Assembly (NCBI RefSeq): GCF_000759855.1
Contig: NZ_JNAI01000009.1
Location: forward strand, 62,001-126,000
Source of the DNA: Prochlorococcus marinus str. MIT 9107
GTDB lineage: Bacteria; Cyanobacteriota; Cyanobacteriia; PCC-6307; Cyanobiaceae
Length of the DNA: 64,000 nt
Reading direction: 5' to 3'
In this document: in pieces, positions 36,939 through 45,844 of the stretch
Layout of the letters: every line of letters starts with the position of its first letter
Numbering within the stretch: position 1 is the first letter of the stretch
The notes under the pieces: generated by a model
The model's input: only the letters and a program-made list of their open reading frames with translations
The model's database searches: none
What the model was told of the DNA's origin: nothing
Program-made: the position numbers and the translations under genes

Positions 36939-37598
36939 TTGAATACATCATTTAATTACATTATTTCTCCTGAAATATCTAAATTTAAAAAATTTTCACC
37001 AAAATTAAAAATTGGTGTTCTTGCTTCTGGAAAAGGAACAAACTTTCAGGAGTTAATAAATCTGTCGCAAAAAAGTATATTAGACGTAGACATAAAAGTA
37101 CTTATTACAAATAAAGACGATGCATATTGTATAAAAAGAGCAGACATTGCAGAAATACCACGAGAAATTATAAGAGATAAAGACTTTTCTCAAAATAAAC
37201 TATTTGAATTGGAAATTATTAATGTTTTGATCAATTATGATGTCGAACTTGTAGTAATGGCTGGTTGGATGAAAATTGTTTCACCACTATTTATTAATAA
37301 ATTTAAGAACAAAATTATTAATATTCACCCTTCATTACTTCCTGCATATAAAGGATCTTCTGCAATTAGGGATTCTTTATTAAATGGTTCAAAAATTACT
37401 GGTTGTTCAGTACATTTTGTTGAGGAAAAGGTTGATAGCGGTTCTCTTATAATGCAAGCTGCCTTACCCGTTTTAAATGACGACAATATTGAAACACTTT
37501 CAAAAAAAATACAAATACTCGAACATAAAATTTTACCTCATTCAATTTCACATGCTGGTTATTTAATAAGAAGTGATTTAAGGAAAGTTATTCGTTAA
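36939..37598 (+). CDS. purN: phosphoribosylglycinamide formyltransferase
   Basis: 219 residues from a TTG; no ATG is available before the core, and the extra N-terminal 20 residues are not conserved in the family. The core opens with KIGVLASGKGTNFQELINLS. Catalytic segments are NIHPSLLPAYKGSSAIRDSL (about residues 127-146) and GCSVHFVEEKVDSGSLIMQA. It transfers a formyl group from 10-formyl-THF to GAR in purine synthesis. It overlaps the convergent argC end by 21 bases, the largest 3' overlap in the window. Confidence 0.95.
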   Translation: MNTSFNYIISPEISKFKKFSPKLKIGVLASGKGTNFQELINLSQKSILDVDIKVLITNKDDAYCIKRADIAEIPREIIRDKDFSQNKLFELEIINVLINYDVELVVMAGWMKIVSPLFINKFKNKIINIHPSLLPAYKGSSAIRDSLLNGSKITGCSVHFVEEKVDSGSLIMQAALPVLNDDNIETLSKKIQILEHKILPHSISHAGYLIRSDLRKVIR

Positions 37599-38633
37599 TT
37601 CAAGACCATCGTCCATTGAAAATCCGCTCATAATATTTAAATTTTGTATGGCTTGCCCAGTCTGACCTTTTAACAAATTATCAATTACAGATAAAATAAT
37701 AATTCTTCCATTTCGATTATCAACTTTTACAGATAGAAAAATTTGATTTGTATTTTTAACCCATTTGGTTGATGGGTATGTATCTACAGGTAAGACTTTT
37801 ATATTTTTAAAGTTTCTATAGAAATTATCCAAAAGAATTCTGCAATCATCCGATGTCAAACCTGGATCTCTTAATCTCCCATATATAGTCGAATGCATAC
37901 CTCTTGAAATTGGAATCAAGTGAGGAGTAAAAAGCAGTTCAATATTATTTCCCGATAATGAAGAAGCTATTTGCTCAATCTCTGAAGTATGTCTATGGTT
38001 TATCAATCCATATGCGGATAACCCTTCTCCACATTCTGATAACAATAACTTTTGGTTTGGTTCTCGCCCCCCTCCAGAAGTAGCACTTTTAGAATCAATT
38101 ACTATACCTTCATTTTCAATTATTCCCTGTGAAAGGTAAGGAGCAAGTGGAATAAGAGCCGATGTTGGATAACATCCTGGACATGCAATTAATCTTCCTT
38201 TTGAAATGGATTCTTTATTTATTTCAGGAAGTCCGTAGACAGCCTCTTTACATAAATCATCATCATTCCTTTTATAAATAATAGCTTCTTTGGAATATAC
38301 TTCTTTCCATTGATCTAGTGACTTATATCTATAATCAGCTGACAAATCAACAACCTTAACTCCTTTATCTAGTAATTTCCTTGTCAAGGTGGAGGATAGA
38401 CCATTCGGTAAACAAAGCAAAGCGATATCTGCTTTGTTGGATATATTTTCTACTGAAATTTTTTCTATATAAGGATTAGTATCAAGTGAAATAAAAGGGA
38501 ATTTATCATTCCACTTTGAGCCAGATGTTTTATTACCTCCTAAAAATGAGATTTTGTAGTTTTTATTTTTCTTTAAAAGATTTACCGCTTGAATGCCGCC
38601 GTAACCAGTAGCACCAACTATTGCAACATTCAT
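37578..38633 (-). CDS. argC: N-acetyl-gamma-glutamyl-phosphate reductase
   Basis: 351 residues. The N-terminal Rossmann motif is VAIVGATGYGGIQAVNLL. The catalytic Cys lies in LIACPGCYPTSALIPLAPYL (about residue 152). FTPHLIPISRGMHSTIYGRL contains the conserved His/Arg, and the end has NLLKGQTGQAIQNLNIMSGF. It reduces N-acetylglutamyl phosphate with NADPH in arginine synthesis. It is divergent from ribBA, with under 90 bases for two promoters. Confidence 0.97.
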   Translation of the reverse strand: MNVAIVGATGYGGIQAVNLLKKNKNYKISFLGGNKTSGSKWNDKFPFISLDTNPYIEKISVENISNKADIALLCLPNGLSSTLTRKLLDKGVKVVDLSADYRYKSLDQWKEVYSKEAIIYKRNDDDLCKEAVYGLPEINKESISKGRLIACPGCYPTSALIPLAPYLSQGIIENEGIVIDSKSATSGGGREPNQKLLLSECGEGLSAYGLINHRHTSEIEQIASSLSGNNIELLFTPHLIPISRGMHSTIYGRLRDPGLTSDDCRILLDNFYRNFKNIKVLPVDTYPSTKWVKNTNQIFLSVKVDNRNGRIIILSVIDNLLKGQTGQAIQNLNIMSGFSMDDGLELTNNFP

Positions 38634-38721
38634 TTCTTTGAATTGGCAGACTTTGAGATAGGATTATAAAGTGTTGAATTTAGGATAACTAACACACTTT
38701 TTTTCTATATTGATAGGAATA

Positions 38722-40446
38722 ATGAAAGAAACAAGTCCCAAATCAAATAATGGAACAATTTTGGATAAAAATAAATCATTTAAAATTGAATTTGATCCTA
38801 TCAGTGATGCATTAGCTGCAATAAGGAATGGTGAATGCATAATTGTTGTAGATGATGAAAGAAGAGAAAACGAGGGTGATTTAATTTGTGCTGCTCAGTT
38901 TGCGACTCCTCAACAAATTAATTTTATGGCTACTGAGGGTCGGGGTTTAATATGCCTTGCGATGCAAGGTGAAAAGCTAGACTCATTAGATTTACCTTTA
39001 ATGGTAGATAGAAATACAGATAAGAATCAAACGGCATTTACCATATCAATTGATGCTGGCCCTGAAAATAACGTTTCCACTGGGATTTCAGCTGAAGACA
39101 GAGCAAAAACAATTCAAGTAGCAATAAACCCAAACACAAAACCTGAAGATTTAAGAAGGCCAGGACATATTTTTCCTTTAAGAGCTAAAAAAGGAGGGGT
39201 TTTAAAAAGGGCTGGTCATACAGAAGCAGCAGTAGATATTGCCGCAATGTCAGGTTTATATCCCGCTGGAGTAATTTGTGAAATACAAAATCCCGACGGT
39301 TCGATGTCAAGACTTCCACAACTTAAGGAGTATGCAAAACAATGGGGGATGAAATTAATATCAATAGCGGATTTAATAAGCTACCGATTTCAAAATGAGA
39401 GATTTGTTTTTAGAAAATCCGATGCTGTTCTTCCAAGTATTTTTGGGAATTTCAAAGCCTATGGATATATTAATGAACTTGATGGATCAGAGCATGTTGC
39501 ATTAGTTAAACATAAATCAACAAAATTAAGCGAACCGGTTTTAGTAAGAATGCATTCAGAATGCTTAACTGGTGATGCTTTTGGATCATTACGTTGTGAT
39601 TGTAGACCTCAGTTAGAGGCTGCTTTATCAAGAATAGAAAAGGAAGAAGAGGGTGTCGTTGTTTACTTAAGACAAGAAGGTAGAGGTATTGGTCTTATAA
39701 ATAAATTAAAAGCTTATAGTTTACAGGATGGTGGACTAGACACAGTAGAAGCTAATGAAAAATTAGGATTTCCTGCTGATCTAAGAAATTATGGAGTAGG
39801 AGCACAGATATTAACTGATCTTGGTATAAAAAAATTAAAATTGTTAACAAATAATCCTAGAAAGATTGCTGGATTAGGTGGTTATGGAATTGAAGTTATT
39901 GAGAGAGTTCCATTAGTAATTTGTCCTAATGATAATAATGCAGAATATTTGAGTGTTAAGAAAACAAAGCTTGGCCACATGATTGATGAAGATAATTTTA
40001 ATATCAGAAATATCGATCCTTTTATATCTATTTTTCTAGACGGAAAATATAAATCCATAGACCTAGTTCCAATAAAAAATAAAGTTATTAATTTCTGTAA
40101 TGATCAAAATATTAATATTAAATTGGAAAGCACTCCAAGATTATTAGCATTTTGGAATCGACCAAAATTAGTTTGGAGAATCTTACATGATCGTGATAGA
40201 ACTAATTCCAACATTACCGATGATGAAATAAAGAATATAGAACTATTTATTCAGTTCTTATCTCAATACGAAAATAGTACAAAGATTGGCATTATTGTTT
40301 CTAGAAATATTGAACAAGCACTTCATCCAAAAAGTAGCATAAAGCTTATTAATACTAAATTTACTATCAATAATGAAATCTTATATTCATCTACAAGAAA
40401 ATTTAATTTAGATAAAGAGACATTTAGTATTGTTTTTGAAAACTAA
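38722..40446 (+). CDS. ribBA: bifunctional DHBP synthase / GTP cyclohydrolase II (RibBA)
   Basis: 574 residues from the ATG at 38722, which has AGGA five bases upstream; a TTG four codons earlier is also open. The RibB half (about 30-230) has VVDDERRENEGDLICAAQ and RPGHIFPLRAKKGGVLKRAGH. The RibA half (about 235-420) has the zinc site in HSECLTGDAFGSLRCDCRPQ, then YLRQEGRGIGLINKL. A further C-terminal segment of about 150 residues is typical of cyanobacterial RibBA and has no assigned role. It makes both riboflavin precursors. No FMN riboswitch is seen in the short leader. Confidence 0.96.
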   Translation: MKETSPKSNNGTILDKNKSFKIEFDPISDALAAIRNGECIIVVDDERRENEGDLICAAQFATPQQINFMATEGRGLICLAMQGEKLDSLDLPLMVDRNTDKNQTAFTISIDAGPENNVSTGISAEDRAKTIQVAINPNTKPEDLRRPGHIFPLRAKKGGVLKRAGHTEAAVDIAAMSGLYPAGVICEIQNPDGSMSRLPQLKEYAKQWGMKLISIADLISYRFQNERFVFRKSDAVLPSIFGNFKAYGYINELDGSEHVALVKHKSTKLSEPVLVRMHSECLTGDAFGSLRCDCRPQLEAALSRIEKEEEGVVVYLRQEGRGIGLINKLKAYSLQDGGLDTVEANEKLGFPADLRNYGVGAQILTDLGIKKLKLLTNNPRKIAGLGGYGIEVIERVPLVICPNDNNAEYLSVKKTKLGHMIDEDNFNIRNIDPFISIFLDGKYKSIDLVPIKNKVINFCNDQNINIKLESTPRLLAFWNRPKLVWRILHDRDRTNSNITDDEIKNIELFIQFLSQYENSTKIGIIVSRNIEQALHPKSSIKLINTKFTINNEILYSSTRKFNLDKETFSIVFEN

Positions 40447-40451
40447 GATTA

Positions 40452-40889
40452 CTACTTTAGGCTTGCCTTTAAAATTCTTGAACCGTTAGTAAGCTTTAAC
40501 ACTACTTCCATATCATCTGTCTTTCCAAAAACAGTATGAACAGCATCTAGATGGGGTTGTGGTTCATAAACTATAAAAAACTGACTACCACCTGTATCCT
40601 TACCAGCATGTGCCATAGAAAGTGATCCTTTTAGATGTTTATTTGAATTGATTTCACATTTAATGTTATATCCAGGACCTCCAGTTCCAGGCATACCAGA
40701 TGCTCCCTCTCGGGTATTTGGACATCCACCTTGGGCCATAAATCCAGGTATAACTCTGTGAAAGGCTAGACCATCGTAAAAACCATCACTTATCAACTTC
40801 TTGAAGTTATTAACAGTGTTTGGTGCATCATCAGAGAAAAATTCAATATTAATATTCCCAACTTCAGTTTCAAATAATGCTTTTGTCAT
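40452..40889 (-). CDS. cyclophilin-type peptidyl-prolyl isomerase
   Basis: 145 residues, a minimal cytoplasmic cyclophilin without a signal peptide. Core motifs are [15 protein letters not shown], with the catalytic Arg, and [33 protein letters not shown]. It catalyses cis-trans isomerisation of prolyl bonds. It ends five bases from convergent ribBA and is followed upstream by the DUF3110 and dnaJ-dnaK genes on the same strand, fitting a protein-folding neighbourhood. Confidence 0.95.
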   Translation of the reverse strand: MTKALFETEVGNINIEFFSDDAPNTVNNFKKLISDGFYDGLAFHRVIPGFMAQGGCPNTREGASGMPGTGGPGYNIKCEINSNKHLKGSLSMAHAGKDTGGSQFFIVYEPQPHLDAVHTVFGKTDDMEVVLKLTNGSRILKASLK

Positions 40890-40926
40890 TTTTATTTATA
40901 TATTAAATTACTTAATATATTAATCC

Positions 40927-41307
40927 TTAAAGCAACTTTTCAAGGTTTTCCTTAATGGTATTAATATCGACTTTTTCTTTTTTATTAATTTCCTCTCCCC
41001 AATCACCAACTTCTAGGTTTTTCTGGGGTGGTGATATTAGTAACCTATCTTCGGCTGTTTTAGGAACAAAATTTTTCTCAACCAATTTACATTCATAATC
41101 TAACTTAGTACAAAAATCTTTTATTTCTTCTAGGTCGATCATTTCAACTGTCGGTAATGGAAAATCTTGAGCTTCTAGGAGACCACAGTATCTTGTTGCA
41201 TCATCCTTGTCTTCAAAGACAAGAATAATAGTTCTTCCTTTAAGTTCAATTGAATGCATTCCTTCCTTATCTGTTCCTGAATTATATAAAAGAACAAATA
41301 TATTCAT
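40927..41307 (-). CDS. DUF3110 family protein
   Basis: 126 residues. The DUF3110 core reads NIFVLLYNSGTDKEGMHSIE, TIILVFEDKDDATRYCGLLE and AQDFPLPTVEMIDLEEIKDF. The compact alpha/beta sequence is followed by an acidic and charged tail (GDWGEEINKKEKVDINTI). The family is restricted to cyanobacteria and plastids and its function is unknown. It lies between dnaJ and the cyclophilin on the same strand with gaps of about 35 bases, so a link to protein folding is possible but unproven. Confidence 0.85.
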   Translation of the reverse strand: MNIFVLLYNSGTDKEGMHSIELKGRTIILVFEDKDDATRYCGLLEAQDFPLPTVEMIDLEEIKDFCTKLDYECKLVEKNFVPKTAEDRLLISPPQKNLEVGDWGEEINKKEKVDINTIKENLEKLL

Positions 41308-41340
41308 AAGTATTAATTTTTCTATTTATATAATATTTGA

Positions 41341-42267
41341 TTAAGAATCAGAAAGTGATAATTCTTGTAATCTTGTATATAAAGCAATTTCTTCATCATT
41401 AATATCAGCAGGGATAACAACCATGATTTCAACATATTGATCACCTACGTAATCTTCGAATGTTAAACCCCTACCCTTCAAACGTAACATTCTTCCGGTA
41501 GATGATTTTGGAGGCACTTGAAGGGTTACATTTCCTTCAAGAGTAGGAACCTCTACTGCACAACCAAGTAGAGCATCATGAGGAAATAACTCTAATTTAT
41601 AAAGAACCCTCAAACCATCTATTCTTAGACCACTTGCCGTTTGAACTTTTAACTGTAGATAATGATCTTTCCCTCCTCTTGCAATATTTTCAAGTCTTAA
41701 TCTCCAGCCATCTCCAGCGAATGCAGGTGTATCAACTTCAACGACAGTTTGATCTTCAAGTTCAATTAATATTGAAGCTCCTTTTAAGGCCTCTTCTGGA
41801 GTTAATTCGATAATTGTTTCAATATCATGATCGAGTTTAACTGGCGGTGGTTCCTCTGGAGATGTTGTAGGGTAATCATAATTATTGAATTGATTATTTT
41901 CAATATTTATGGATTCATCATCAAGTGGTTCATTATTGTATTCGTCGGGATTCTTAGGGTTGTATTCATATCCAAATAATGAATCTAGATAATCTTGAAA
42001 ATCAGGAAATCCTGTTTGGAAATTATTATTTTCGTAATCATATTGGATATTTATATCAGAGCTTTCATTTCTTTTATTAGGATCTCTTAGGTATTCGTAT
42101 GCTTCATTAATTAATTTGAATCTTTCTTCTGCATTTAGATCATTTTTATTTAGATCTGGATGCCATTTTCTTGCTTCTCTTCGAAAGGCCTTTTTAAGTT
42201 CTTTATTGTCGAAATCATAGGATAAACCCAAAATCGACAAATAGTCTTTTTTAGAGGAAATAGTCAT
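41341..42267 (-). CDS. dnaJ: DnaJ-type co-chaperone (J domain plus C-terminal substrate domain)
   Basis: 308 residues from MTISSKKDYLS; this ATG overlaps the end of dnaK and gives the canonical J-domain start. The J domain is at residues 1-70 with HPD in REARKWHPDLN. The middle is acidic and Asn/Asp-rich instead of a Gly/Phe linker, and no CxxCxGxG zinc fingers are present. The C-terminal beta domain (GDGWRLRLENIARGGKDHYL, VPPKSSTGRMLRLKGRGL) resembles CbpA/class B DnaJ. It partners the adjacent DnaK. The 17-base overlap implies translational coupling. Confidence 0.92.
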   Translation of the reverse strand: MTISSKKDYLSILGLSYDFDNKELKKAFRREARKWHPDLNKNDLNAEERFKLINEAYEYLRDPNKRNESSDINIQYDYENNNFQTGFPDFQDYLDSLFGYEYNPKNPDEYNNEPLDDESINIENNQFNNYDYPTTSPEEPPPVKLDHDIETIIELTPEEALKGASILIELEDQTVVEVDTPAFAGDGWRLRLENIARGGKDHYLQLKVQTASGLRIDGLRVLYKLELFPHDALLGCAVEVPTLEGNVTLQVPPKSSTGRMLRLKGRGLTFEDYVGDQYVEIMVVIPADINDEEIALYTRLQELSLSDS

Positions 42268-44248
42268 TGTCCCATGGATCGTCATCCCTAGAATTACCAT
42301 ACCTCGAATTTCTAGAATTTCTATTCATTTGATTATCCCAAGGATCATCATCCCAGTAATCATCTGAAAAAAGTTCGTCTTTTAGTGATCCAAATGTATT
42401 TTTAATACCCTGTAATGGATTATTTTCAGTTTTCCTTTCTGCCGCAAATTTTTTATTTAAGCCAAATAATGCTTCTTGGAGAACGCTTACTGAAATTTCT
42501 AATTCTTGAGGATCATCATCATCTATGAATTCTTCAACATCTTCAATGGCTAATTCAACAGCTCGTTGTTGTCTTTCAGCTCCATAAGGTCCAAATTCTA
42601 ATGATGCATCCCTAAGTCTTCTCTCTGCTTGGGCAATAAGAGTTAAGGCACTATTTTTTCTATCAATGACAGATCTCTTCTTTCTATCTTCATTAGCTTT
42701 TGATTTTGCTTCTTCAATTATCGAATTAATTTCTTGTTCATTTAAATTAGAGCCTCCAGAAATTGTGACAGCTTGCTTTCTTCCTGTTGTTCTGTCAGTT
42801 GCACTAACTTCTAATAGACCATTAGCATCAATATCAAAAGCAACTTGAACTTGTGGTATGCCTCTAGGTGCTGGTGGTATTCCTGATAACCTGAATTTAC
42901 CAAGTGATTTATTTTCAGAAGCTAAAGGCCTTTCACCTTGCCTAACTTGAACAACAACTGAAGATTGATTAGCTTCTGATGTACTAAAAACATCAGATTG
43001 TCTTACAGGTATTGGAGTATTACGAGGAATAAGTACCTTCATAAGACCTCCAATTGTTTCTAACCCTAAAGATAAAGGTGTAACGTCGTTTAGCAATAAA
43101 TCTTGTAAATCACCATTAATTATTCCGGATTGTATCGCAGCACCAATTGCAACAACTTCATCAGGATTAACAGATTGACAGGGCTCATTAGGAACAAGAG
43201 TCTTGACCAATTGTTGTACCATTGGGATTCTTGTGCTTCCTCCCACAAGAACAACCTCATCAATATCTTCTGCGTTCCATCCAGAGTCATTTAAGGCTAT
43301 TTGAACAGGCTCTAATAACCTGTCTAGTAGATCTTGTGATAATGATTCAAATATTTTTCTATCTATTGTCTCTTCAATATGTAAGGGACCGTCTTTACTT
43401 GTAGTGATAAAGGGTAAAGAAATTTTTGTTTTAGGCAATCCAGATAATTCACATTTAGCTTTTTCAGCGGCTTCAGTTAATCTCTGCAAAGCTTGTCTAT
43501 CCCTTCTTAGATCAATATTATATTTATCAAGAAATTTTTCAGCAAGCCAATCAACTATTTTTGAGTCGAAGTTATTTCCTCCTAGTTGAGTATCTCCACA
43601 GGTAGCTTTAACATCAAATACACCATTAGAAATTTTTAATAATGAAACATCAAATGTTCCTCCCCCTAAATCAAAAACCAAAACATTATTAGAGGAACTT
43701 TTTTCAAAACCATAAGCTAGAGCTGCAGCTGTAGGTTCATTTAGAATTCTATCTACTTTAATACCGGCTAAGATTGCAGAATCCTTGGTGGCTTGCCTTT
43801 GAGATTCATTAAAATAAGCAGGGACGGTAATAACAGCAGAGTCAATAGTATCTCCTAGATATGTTTCAGCATCATTAATTAATTTTCTAATTAAAGAGCT
43901 CACCAACTCTTCAGGAGCATATTCTCTTTTTGTATTGGGACTTAGAACCCTAACACTTCCAGTATTATTTGCCTTTACATTGTAAGGAACAGAAATACTA
44001 TTATCATCTAGCTCATCCCAGTCGTTACCTATAAATCTTTTTAAATTATAAAATGTATTCTTAGGATTTAAAACAAGTTGTCTTCTCGCTTGGTCTCCTA
44101 TTACTATTTCTTTGTCTTTTGTAAATCCAATTATTGAAGGTGTAGTTCTAGACCCCTCAGTATTTGCAATAACAATTGGACGCCCAGCTTCTATAACTCC
44201 TACAACAGAGTTAGTAGTACCTAAATCAATTCCAACTATTTGACCCAT
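42251..44248 (-). CDS. dnaK: Hsp70 chaperone DnaK, cyanobacterial paralog with acidic tail
   Basis: 665 residues. The N-terminus MGQIVGIDLGTTNSVVGVIE, the ATPase motifs FDLGGGTFDVSLLKI and VVLVGGSTRIPMVQQLVK, and the substrate domain (SLGLETIGGLMKVLIPRNTPIP) are intact. The tail is unusual: DDYWDDDPWDNQMNRNSRNS followed by more Asp-Pro-Trp repeats (DDDPWDNDYFL) instead of the EEVD-like or Ala-rich end of E. coli DnaK. Pairing with a linked dnaJ suggests the DnaK3 group, which is thylakoid-associated in other cyanobacteria. That assignment needs a tree. Confidence 0.95.
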   Translation of the reverse strand: MGQIVGIDLGTTNSVVGVIEAGRPIVIANTEGSRTTPSIIGFTKDKEIVIGDQARRQLVLNPKNTFYNLKRFIGNDWDELDDNSISVPYNVKANNTGSVRVLSPNTKREYAPEELVSSLIRKLINDAETYLGDTIDSAVITVPAYFNESQRQATKDSAILAGIKVDRILNEPTAAALAYGFEKSSSNNVLVFDLGGGTFDVSLLKISNGVFDVKATCGDTQLGGNNFDSKIVDWLAEKFLDKYNIDLRRDRQALQRLTEAAEKAKCELSGLPKTKISLPFITTSKDGPLHIEETIDRKIFESLSQDLLDRLLEPVQIALNDSGWNAEDIDEVVLVGGSTRIPMVQQLVKTLVPNEPCQSVNPDEVVAIGAAIQSGIINGDLQDLLLNDVTPLSLGLETIGGLMKVLIPRNTPIPVRQSDVFSTSEANQSSVVVQVRQGERPLASENKSLGKFRLSGIPPAPRGIPQVQVAFDIDANGLLEVSATDRTTGRKQAVTISGGSNLNEQEINSIIEEAKSKANEDRKKRSVIDRKNSALTLIAQAERRLRDASLEFGPYGAERQQRAVELAIEDVEEFIDDDDPQELEISVSVLQEALFGLNKKFAAERKTENNPLQGIKNTFGSLKDELFSDDYWDDDPWDNQMNRNSRNSRYGNSRDDDPWDNDYFL

Positions 44249-44460
44249 GATTTTAGATCGCTAAATTAAAGCAAAATTTACTAATAATTAAATTAATTTT
44301 TATCTTAGATATTTACATATAATAGTAAAAATGAAATATTTTCAACTGAATTTAAATAAATAAGATTATTTATAACCTTTAAAATCGATTAATATTTATT
44401 TTAAAATATCTTTTAAGAAATAATTGTTGATGTAATTAACCAAAATCAACTAAAATAAAA

Positions 44461-44547
44461 CGGAGAGAGAGGGATTCGAACCCTCGATAAAGTTGCCCCT
44501 ATACAGCATTTCCAGTGCTGCGCCTTCAACCACTCGGCCACCTCTCC
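44461..44547 (-). tRNA. tRNA-Ser (GGA)
   Basis: An 87-base class II tRNA on the minus strand. The acceptor stem GGAGAGG pairs with TCTCTCC (last pair G-T), with discriminator G. The D arm is GCC/GGC and the anticodon loop CTGGAAA gives GGA. A long variable arm (TATAGGGGCAACTTTATC region) marks a Ser tRNA. The T arm is GAGGG-TTCGAAT-CCCTC. CCA is not encoded. Confidence 0.95.
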
Positions 44548-44596
44548 CAAGAACACTATATTAACCCTTTGTCATCCCATTTTTGAGGAAAGTTAT

Positions 44597-44971
44597 TTGA
44601 ATAAGACTTTCAAAGTCACTATTAAAAATAAAGTAACCGGAAAGGTTTACAAAGAGCAGGTTAATTGTGATGAATATATTCTTAAGGAATTTGAAAAGAA
44701 AGGGTTTAAGCTTCCATTTTCATGTAGAAATGGTTGTTGTACAAGCTGTGCAGTTAAAATAATATCTGGGAATTTGCAACAACCTGAAGCGATGGGGGTA
44801 TCCCAAGCATTAAAAGATAAAGGTTATGCCTTGCTTTGTGTCGCAAAAGCAACTGCTGATCTTGAAGTGGAAACAACATACCATGATGAAGTTTATGATT
44901 TGCAATTTGGACAATATTTTGGCAAAGGCAATACCAGAGTTGCACCGCCCTGGGAATTCGAGGAAGATTAA
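44597..44971 (+). CDS. 2Fe-2S ferredoxin, FdC2-like with extended C-terminus
   Basis: 124 residues from a TTG with GAGGA seven bases upstream, which decides the start. The cluster loop is FSCRNGCCTSCAVK, with the fourth Cys in ALLCVA (about residue 91). After the core comes DLEVETTYHDEVYDLQFGQY, an extension characteristic of plant FdC2 and its cyanobacterial relatives and not of photosynthetic PetF. FdC2 proteins differ in redox potential and partners, and the role is not settled. It is the first gene of a plus-strand run; suhB follows after five bases. Confidence 0.88.
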   Translation: MNKTFKVTIKNKVTGKVYKEQVNCDEYILKEFEKKGFKLPFSCRNGCCTSCAVKIISGNLQQPEAMGVSQALKDKGYALLCVAKATADLEVETTYHDEVYDLQFGQYFGKGNTRVAPPWEFEED

Positions 44972-44976
44972 TTAAA

Positions 44977-45825
44977 ATGTTTGAACAAAAGGATATAGAA
45001 GAACTTAAAAAGAATATAGACTTATCTAAATTGAATGAAATTGCCAAAATCTCTGCTCAAATTGGCAATGAAATTCTTAAAAATAATTATAATAAAATTC
45101 AAAAAATATCATCTAAAGGTAGGAAAGGTGATCTTGTTACAAATGTAGATTTAGAAGTTGAAAATAAAATAAAAGAATTTTTAGAAGAAGTAACACCTGA
45201 AATATCTATCAATGCTGAAGAATCAGGAAAATCAATTAAATCCTCAAATTTAATATGGTGTATCGATCCATTAGACGGTACTACTAATTATTCCCATGGA
45301 TATCCATTTTTTGCTACTTCTATTGGCCTTGTTTATAAAAACGTACCAATTCTAGGGGCAATATCCGTTCCATATTTAAATGAACTATATTCGGCTTGTA
45401 TTGGTGAAGGATCATACTGTAACGATATTCTACTTAAGGTATCTCGTCCCGCTAAGCTTTCAGATTGTTTACTTGTTACTGGTTTCTCTTATGACAGATT
45501 TGAGACAGAAGATAATAATTATGCAGAATTTTGTTATTTAACGCATAAAACTAGAGGAGTCAGGAGAGGGGGAGCTGCTGCAGTTGATCTTGCATTTGTT
45601 GCTGCAGGTAAGTTAGATGGATACTGGGAAAGAGGATTAGAGGTCTGGGACTTAGCGGCCGGTGCTATTATTGTTAAAGAAGCTGGTGGAATTATTTCAG
45701 ATTATCCATCAGGTGAATTTAATTTAAGTTCTGGAAGAATTCTTGCCTGCTCTCCCAGCCTTGAAAATGAATTAAAAAATGAACTAGATAAAGTTTCTCC
45801 ATTTAAAAAAAATCTCTATACCTAA
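44977..45825 (+). CDS. inositol monophosphatase-family phosphatase
   Basis: 282 residues. Metal-site motifs: SINAEESGKSI (Glu), WCIDPLDGTTNYSHGYPFF (DPLDGT, about residue 95) and WERGLEVWDLAAGAIIVKEAGG (WD-x-A-A, about 217). Substrates in the family include inositol-1-P, histidinol-P and sugar phosphates. Being directly upstream of hisZ makes a histidinol-phosphatase role worth considering, but the motifs alone do not decide it. Confidence 0.9.
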   Translation: MFEQKDIEELKKNIDLSKLNEIAKISAQIGNEILKNNYNKIQKISSKGRKGDLVTNVDLEVENKIKEFLEEVTPEISINAEESGKSIKSSNLIWCIDPLDGTTNYSHGYPFFATSIGLVYKNVPILGAISVPYLNELYSACIGEGSYCNDILLKVSRPAKLSDCLLVTGFSYDRFETEDNNYAEFCYLTHKTRGVRRGGAAAVDLAFVAAGKLDGYWERGLEVWDLAAGAIIVKEAGGIISDYPSGEFNLSSGRILACSPSLENELKNELDKVSPFKKNLYT

Positions 45826-45844
45826 AAAGTCGATAAATATTAAA

